Origin: Augochlora pura
Taxonomy: Eukaryota; Arthropoda; Insecta; Hymenoptera; Halictidae
NCBI RefSeq assembly: GCF_028453695.1
Contig: NC_135781.1
Coordinates: forward strand, 26,225,640-26,289,639
DNA: 64,000 nt
Direction: 5' to 3'
Each line of letters opens with the position of its first letter. The first letter of the stretch is position 1. Position numbers and translations under genes: made by a program. Under the pieces are notes generated by a model that saw nothing but the letters and a program-made list of their open reading frames with translations, was not told the DNA's origin and made no database searches. Shown in pieces: positions 51,501-60,500 of the stretch.

Positions 51501-54500
51501 CGAAATACCCGCGCACGAAATTCGAACCGATTCATCCGCGATCCGAGAAACGGCGACCCCGCCGACCGAAACGCAAGCTTTTCCGCTCCCGCGGATTGAC
51601 CGTCTCCCATGAAAGCCGCTTCCGAATAATCTCGGTTAATTAAATTCAGACGGGTTTCTGTTCGCTTTCGTGACGCGATTCGAAGCTATCTGGAAATGGA
51701 ACGAATGCGCTTTCGGTTTGCCAATCGCAAATTGGCTTGCACTCTTTCGTCGTTCCGATGCAAATTTTCCGCATCGAATGCGGGAGATTGATATGCGAAT
51801 TGTTGGAGACGTGATTCAGCTCCTGTTTTTGCTACGGTGAACAATTTCTGCATGGACCGCGAGAGATAAAATATGATTTCCGATCTTAATAGTTCGAGGA
51901 ATCTAAGAATAACTTAAATGATATAGAATTGAATATTACTGAGACTTTTAATGTATTTTTTTTAAAAGATATTCTTTGTAGGATGTAATAAGTTATTCTG
52001 CTACGTTGTAAGATGTTTGGAAAATATATTAGATGTTTATAAAATATACTAGATGTTTGTAAAATATACTAACGTTTGTAGAATATACTAGACGTTTGCA
52101 AAATACATTAGATGTTTGACAAATATACCAGACGTTTGAAAAATATACTAGTTCGCTAAAAATCTGCAGTCTGAGAACGATTTTAATTATGGTCGAGACA
52201 GTACGTTGACACATTTAATGTTTCACACAGTCTCAATGGAACGACAAGCGTGTAAATGAACTCGTATGTAAGAGGTGTGACAGTGCGCGTTAATTAGCCT
52301 GCTAGATAATCCTATCGGTGACACAGTATTGTTACATTTCAACGAGTTGTGTCATTCATCCACGAACAGTATAATTACAAGTCTAAACATAGGAAAGAAT
52401 TTCCTATATTCACATACTTAAAGAGCTGCAATTGGAACGTGCAAAGTGCAACATAATTAAAATTGCATAATAGTGTTTAGGTTAACGTTTCTTTAACAAG
52501 TTTAAATCCTCGTTATTACGTCTACTAAAATTTTGTCGAACAATCTGTAAAACAATTTTGCTCAACGAAAATGAGTATAATAATATCTGTTCAATCTTTT
52601 AAATTATTTCACTGGGGTACAGATTTTTAATAAAAATAGTCTCGACTGTAGAACATAGAAACTAAATATTAAACTTTAATTAATAATTTTAATGGATCAA
52701 AATAATGTGTCGATGTTCGTTGATTTTTTTAATCTTCACGTTTTTTAAATTGCATCTACTTAATTTTGCCACAGAAGGACAAATATGTACAAGGTACTCG
52801 ATCGAGGAAGTTAAAACGATTGAGAAGAGACGAGGCTAGTGAATCACGGAAAAGGTGATCGAACCACAGCGGATCCGGGTCGGTCCAAGGGATTTATTCG
52901 GTGTTACGTCAGACGAGTCGAACCGCGGGCCCTTACAAATGTAAATTACTTAACGCTCGATTACACGTGTACACGGGAGTACACGCAACTCGAGGCCCTT
53001 GTCCCCGTTAGCCGGCTGCACCTGCGGCGATTGTGTACACAGAACGGTTCAATTCTAATTCATCGCGCGGGCACACCGAACGTTACGCGCGCTTTTATGC
53101 ACGTGTTACCGTTTCCCGGCCACGTACACGTATGTGCTATGAACCTCGCATCCGGATCATTCGACACGCCTGTTCTCTCCCCCATCGGCAAAAGTCATCG
53201 AAAAGCGGACGATCGATTACCTTATCTGCCAGAATCGATGCGAAGCCCCTGAACGAGCCTCCGACGGTTCGAGACAAAAATTATCTATTCAAGTGCTGCT
53301 CGGTCGTTTATTAAATTCGAGTATTCGCTAGCCGAAAGTTAGGCTTCTCGATGATATTTCTATCACCGAAAATTGCGCAATGATTCACTGAACTCTACTG
53401 TGTATAATTTTATATTCATATGCGCAGTGTGCGCGGTTAAAATCGTAGATCGAGTTTTAATTAAACTCTATTCTTTAATATTCTTTGACAATCTTCGAAC
53501 GTTTAATTAACGACTCGATTGTTGTATTTTGCAGACGATGGATCGTTCACTGTCACAGCGAGCAAATCTGGGAACATATTCTGAACTTGGAGCGTATTTA
53601 GTAGGGTCCCGTTAAATGCTCGTTGACCGAGTAAAGCAGTTCAACGAATCCCTGCTGCACAAAATTAAAGTATTGCACAACGGGCTCGACGAAGATGCAA
53701 CGTTTATAACGGCGCTACGATTAGCATTGCAAAGCTGCATTTTAACGAACGAAGTCTTCAATCTGCATTTAAGGCTACCGGTAATCAAAACTCGTACGGA
53801 CACAAACGTCGGCGTTTGGTAAATCCTTTTAGCAGAATGATATGCAAATTTTCTGACACGCCCGCGATCGATACCTTTCGTCGGCATTCGATCGCCATCT
53901 ATTCAAAGCCGAACGCGAGCATCGAATTACAGTAATTTCATCGCTCGCGAAGTAACTCGTCCCGCGATTCCTAATTTATTGGACAAATTAGCCGGCGAAC
54001 GTGGCACTGAAGGAAACAGACACGCCCACGCGCTGCCATAGTCGAACAGGTCTCGCCAATCATATCCGCGCCGATGTTGGTAAGTGTGCCAAACATCCGC
54101 CACGGATCACCCTCCGGTGCCATCATTATGCCCTGCTAATTTGGCGCCGGTTGCGACTGTCGCGAGCTTTTGCAAAAATTCGTGTCACTTAACCGTCTGC
54201 AGGCGAGTGACGACTTCAAGATGTCACGAAAAATAGTTGTATCACAGTTTAAAAGAATTTTAACGTTATCCAATTTGTTTACATTCGAAAAACTGTTGAA
54301 AATATAATTACCGTTGCATGAGTCACAGAATTCAACTTCATATGTATAAAATACACTAGGATGTATAAAGTGAAAATACTATAGATGAGAAAAACTATTT
54401 CGGATTTATAGTTAAAATGGCTCCGAATTGCAAAGGGTTAATTCCCTTCTCCGAAATTGAAATCGCTCAGTTGGCACAGAGAAACGACGTTCATTCTCTG

Positions 54501-57500
54501 GAAACGATAATGCGAGATTAAATTCTACGAATGACGGAACACGCCTAAAGATGGCGGAAAATTCTTCGATTAGAAAGGGCCTTGACTTTTTGCTATTATT
54601 CCAACTACGTTGGAATCTGTTTCGAACATCAACTTTGCAACCCCTCGTAAAAAGGCTTTATTGGCTCTGTTTAAAACATGAACGTAGGAAGTGATAATTG
54701 GAGGACGGAGCATTATATCCGCGAGCTGAATTTTCACACGACTATCGCCGCGAGGCATTCCTGGTCTCGAATTCTACCTTCGCGGTCGATCGCGTTTCAA
54801 AAATCGCGCGGTTAATGAGTCAAAGATACGATTGTTATTCATCGATACCGATCTCGCCATTAAATCCGCACATTCCCGTTTGCAAGTATTAAGACATCTG
54901 GAGTGTGAGAACGCGATACGCGTCATAAAAATGACAGACCTGACACTGCACTCGTTTTATCTCACGTAACACAACAAATAATTATTCAGCGCTGTCGGTC
55001 TCCGAACAACATTCCCTCAAGATCAACGATCTGAGCATTTCTGCTCGCGTCTGCAGAACTTATTAGACACGGTATTCTTATAGGTCGAGGTAGGAAAGCA
55101 TAACTGTAATAAGTAAATGATTGCATAACGTGTGGAGAATTAGCTGGTGCTAAATATTGTGCAAGAGATCCTATAGAGACTGTACGTAGATTCGTCAATT
55201 GCCGTGGCCTTACACGGGGACGGGTCTGATACGGTTAACGCGACCACGCGCCGTGATGTTTGTTTGTTTATTAATAAATTCGCTGTCGGGACGCAGTCAA
55301 TCGACGCTCGATTATGTAAACCAGTCAATAAAGGCGCCACGTGCCACGGTCGGAGCTCGTACGTAACGTCACTTTCACGATTCGAGCTAAATCCGTCGAT
55401 GCTGAGGGAATCAATGAACCAGACGCTCGTGTCCATGATATCCGGGGACGTCGAGAGCCCTATTTCACAAAGCGTGCTGTCCACCGCCTGATTTTGACGT
55501 GCAGTGCCGGAACAAAATTACTCGTACACCTGTCTCTCGTTCTCGAAGCGCCATACAAACATTTTTCACTGTACCAGCGAAGTTAAAACAGCGTTCAAGC
55601 CGCGAGAAAAATCAACGTCGACAATTCTGACTTCGACGAAGGCCTCGAGATATTTCATATTTTCATTGAAACATTTAATATTATTTTATATAAATGTATA
55701 TGATTCCGATTAATTTAATTTTCAAATGATGGAATCAACTCCATAAGAGAATGATCGTGGAAAAATTATTAATTAACTTAATAAACTGAACTATACAGCA
55801 ACATTTTTATCAAAACATCGACGAAGGTTACCACCGTGTGTTGTAAAATTAAATCGGAATTAAAATAATTGTACTATTTATAATTGTAAAATTTCTATTC
55901 GAGCAAGAATATTCTCTGCACTCCAGCAACGAAATTTGCAAACAGCAATTACTCGCGTTGAGAGCGAAGAATTTTAATGGAAGAGTAGTTCAATTTGCAG
56001 CCCCGGCGCTTCGCTTGTGGGAACAACGAACAATTACGAGTCCGAGTGTTTCGCGCATGGTAACAGGGTGTGGTGCCCCATTATCCTGGAAGAAGACGTC
56101 GATATCAGAGGGGGAGAAGTTGAGTAGTAGTTCCCTGGTGAGACAATAAACGCGATACGAGGCGCGTGTCGGCCAGTTATCGAGTTAGGCGAAAGGAAAC
56201 GAAAAAGGAGTCCGCCTAGGCAGTGCACTTCACTGCTCGATGACAAAAGCTAGTTAGTGCAGCTTCGGCGAGCTTGAACCCGCTGGCCTTTTAGGACCAG
56301 CCGCGCCATAAACTGTGTCTCGTCACGAGCACACGTTGACAGTTCTCTACTTTTTTTTTGGAACGTATCCAAGGTTAATCACCACGGTGTAATCGGACAT
56401 AATGGATGCATTCCTGCTTCAGTAGTTGTACAAACATTCGAGACTTTAAGATTAAGGGCACGAGGGCGAGCTTAGGGGTGTTCACTGAAAAAACTGTAGC
56501 AAAATTAGTTCGATAAGTGGGGTTAATTTACCCATTATTGTATATAAATATATTGTTATATTTATGTTTACTCGAAGATCGTTTAATGAAGGAACTTTGT
56601 CTGCAACAGCTGTTTGATGAAGTCTCAAGAATTTATATCTTTAGAGTCTATTGGAATCTGGACTTGTACCCTGGCGATTGAAACAATGTTTACATCGAAC
56701 AAACGCAGCATTCGAACAGTATCGAGATATTTAACAAAAAGTTGGAGCTCTATTGTTGAAATCTGTTTACGCTGAAACACTATACCGTCCTGCGAAGGAT
56801 ATGTAAGATAATCTCGTAGGGAGATGTCACCCTTAATTACGACCCTAATCGATAATGCACGGGGGCCAGTATGGCACGATACTGGAGTGTACAACGGGTT
56901 TCTTCGACACAATGGAAAGGTCAGAGGAAAATGTTTCTTCGACCTTAAGCATTAGGCGATCTCCTACGTCATAGGCGTAAATAAAGGTAACATGGGTACA
57001 GTCAACAGCTCGTCGCGACAGAAAAAGGAAACAACGATTTCGGATACGTGAGCACGTACGTCGTCATCCTACTCGAATGTCTACCAGGCCGATGTTCGGC
57101 CATAGAATTTCAACGAGTCACGCGTTCTCCGTGCACCTCGGCGAATCAACTGTACCCGCAGGCCGGACTTGCTCGAACATGTTCAAACGTCGTTGAATAT
57201 TCACGTATCCGGAATTATGGGAAACAGGCTTATTATGCGTTCGCTTGTTTACAGCGATCGCGAATGCGAGGACAAGATTGTTTACGTTGAATACGCGAGC
57301 ACAGTGGGAACGACGCCGGGATAGTCGAGCTGGATCTTTCGCCTGCGCCAATAACATTGTCCCTTTGTGTGTCACTCCTTTCATTGAATAGTCGAATCAA
57401 CTGTTACAGTTACACGTAATCTAAATGCAAAGTGGTATGCGGCAGGAAATTCTCCGGTAAATTGAGTAATTTTATTGGAAGACATTAAAATGGATTAAGT

Positions 57501-60500
57501 ACGAAGTTTCTGGAATTGCCTGTCGACTTTTCGATTGTAGAATTGTTTAAACAGGTGGAGAGACTTTGTGAAATGAATTTTGCGCTGGACTCTGGTGCCT
57601 CGAGAACTCGAACCTCGCAATATAGCGTTACGGAGCAGCGCGTTCCGCACTGTCCGAGCAAAAAACGAGCAAAAATACCAAGATTATAGTGCGAATCCGT
57701 TAAGTGGTCGCTCAGACCACGGAAATCCAATCTTCGCCTTGCTACGGTGTTCTCTTTGCAAACATTTGCCATGTATTCGACCGACTGTACGCTCAAAAAC
57801 CGTGGCACACGTTGCTTAATTATTGTTTAAACAGAACTAAGCATCTGGGACAAGCTTGGGGCCACCGGGGGCTCGACAAAGCTCCTTTCTTCTTACTTGT
57901 TAATTTGTACTATATCCCAAGTCAGTGAAGATGCGTTGTTGTCAAGAAGATTTCTCACGCAGTCGAAATCTGCGTAGCCGGTATTTCTTTGTTTCCTACG
58001 CTCGTCCTAAATTTTATGGCAATTCGTACTTTTCGCAGGCTTTAGAGACCTCTCTGGACTCAGGTAGTCTAGGGTTCCAACCCCGGCGAACGCTTTTTCT
58101 ATTTTTCAATCGACCTGTGGCTAGGGGCTTCGGCGAACCGTTCGGCGTGTGCAGAGATCGACCAGCCGTACTCCAGTTCGCGAAGAATCGCATAGAAACA
58201 CGGCGGCGGGCCCGGTTCGGCGCACTGCGCAGACCGATCGACTCCCCGAGTTACAGTTCGAATATTTTCAGGTACACGGAGGATTGTTGGCAGACGACGG
58301 CAGGGAATATACCGAGAGGTAAGGTTTTCAAGCGAGTCCTCGTTGTATCAAGAATGTCTCGAGTGCGAGTCGAGCCGAGTCGGTGGTGTCCCTACCACAA
58401 TCCCCCCTTCTTTCCAGAGCCACAACCCAGGCTGACGACGTGCCCGACACTCACGATCGATTCTAAAGCCGTGTGGACGCCGGCTCTGCCGTTTTCATCG
58501 TTATGAAAAAGATCCTATCCTGTTATTCTCTTGACCATAAACTCGGTGGCACTTCTACGACTTCATTCCTCGCTGGTTCTATCCTCCCGTACGTCCACGG
58601 ACCCGTTCGTTAAGGCACGTTCTATTAGGCTTTATCCTTCGACTACCTGCCCACGGTTGCTAATTTTAGGCTCCTAATTACTGAGCACGTACGAAAACTA
58701 TCTACCATCTACCTGGACATCTTTCAAATATTCTTCTCAAACCCTTGCAAAATTTCTGACGATATTTCAGCATAGGACCAATTGAAATAATTTACAGCAA
58801 CCTACAGTAAACCTACAGGTTGACAGTAAATCTACCATGGCGGTAAAATTGACCGGTTCCACATGTTTAAACATTTTTAGTATTATACAGCACTTTCGAT
58901 TGAATAAATTGCTTAATTCGAGCGTACGTTATAGTAAAAATGGTAAGACGTCTGAATAAATTCTTATAAAACGACACGTGTAAGATGTCCTTAGTGCTCA
59001 GCAGGTTTAACGTTAACAAAGATAACAGGATTACGATAAAATTCGTTTAAGAAAAATTCCCTATGTTACGGGGACACTAGGGGTGTTTTCCGGGGTGAAT
59101 CGATTCGGGCTATTTTGGTACGCAGCAGATTGCGGTCGTATCGGAAAATCACCGGATTCCGGGGTTAACAAACTGACGCATCGGGCTAGCCGGGATCGAT
59201 ACTTTTCCGGAACGAGTGTCCTGCGAGGTTGAGCACCGTATTTCCGGCGAAGAGACACGCTGCTGTGCGTACGGTGCGTGTGCACGATGAAATTGACCGT
59301 GAGACGAATCAATCCGTCGTGAAACCGACAGGATTCGCGTCACACGACGAACAGAGTTCGAACCGAATCCAAGAGCAGAGGGTGTCGGGCACCCAGGGCC
59401 GCGTCGAGGTGCTCTCGGGCCCCCGAGCGATCATACATCGGACCCTCCACCCCCTACCTTTCTCTCCAACTGTTCTGGCTACCTCCCTTTTGTTCGACTC
59501 TCCTTTCAGGGATCGTACAATTTTTTTCCTAGTCGTCGGGTCCAAAGCTACCTGTCCCGCAGGACCACCCTGCGTGGAATAAATATTCAAAAGGGGGGGT
59601 TGATGCCACGAGCCAAGATAACAGAAATCCCGGCAGCGAGGAAATTGCGGTTTCGGCTACGCTTTTGAGTCATCAACGATTAAAAATCTTCGGTCCGCCA
59701 ATAGCGGCGCGCACCAGTGACGTATCGCAAGCGAGACTGAGACAGGGAATTGATCGAGGCGCCGCTATTGGCGGACTTTAACCCTTTTGTCACGAGATTA
59801 TACGAATGTTTTTGCTGCAATTCGTGGCACCTGCTGTTTTTCGAACGATCCCGTGTTTCTTCGGGTTATCTCGAACCGACGCACGTCGGAACAACCAAAC
59901 CCTAACAACAAGCCGAACTGGAAACTGTTATGGTATGATTTTGCTCGCAGTCATAATAGCTGTCCACGCCGCTCCCGTTTCTCAAGCCTTACAGCATAAG
60001 AGCACAGCGGACAGCTATTCCGACCACCTACGAATCCTCGATATTCCTAACCGTCTGTAGTCTCATCTAGCACATGTTGAGGGTTCTACGTCGACTAACT
60101 ACGGCCACTTTCGAAAAGGCCGCGGTCCGGGAAAACGGAGCATCGCTCGCAATTTCGTCACTCTCCGCGTTTCGCTTCGTCCCGGCCCGTCGGGTCGCCC
60201 TCGACTACCAAGTCGAACACCCTCTATGTCTGCGTGCAGCGTCCGAGTCCTAGGCTTGATTCACGTTTCCATGAAGGTGTCGCCGCGAAACCGAATGGAA
60301 CGATTATCGGCTCGACGGATGCCGGGGTCGGAAACACCTAGGGATACCGTGTACACGGGGAATCCTCGCGCGAATTAGCTGGGAACACGCGAAAGGCGAA
60401 AAGGTGGTTCGGCGTAGCCGGAGAGTCTGTATTCTCACTCACTTCCTCGCGGCGCATCGCTTCCACCTGCAGCCGCTTCTGATACTCTTCGCACTCGTCC

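Larger units (their letters stand above)
48378..60442 (-). other. Tm1 intron 1 (12 kb) behind the cytoskeletal start
   Basis: No tropomyosin exon was recognised inside. It holds the 50690 dispersed repeat, the 20-base tandem repeat at 52012, family B element B4 and CpG-rich blocks (51400-51620, 52840-53240, 57900-58500). It also holds the 59693-59776 palindrome and the small ORF at 59935. Unrecognised ORFs lie at 51031-51387 (minus), 53616-53822 (plus) and 57925-58506 (plus). Confidence 0.7.

Noticed and set aside
58060..58095. GGGTTCCAACCCCGGCG resembling a tRNA T arm
   Set aside because: No matching cloverleaf could be drawn around it.
57925..58506. 193-codon plus-strand ORF in Tm1 intron 1
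   Set aside because: Composition is typical of a CpG-rich chance frame and no family was recognised. A short TTTTCAG...GTAAGG pair at about 58270-58320 inside it was noted but is not enough for an exon.
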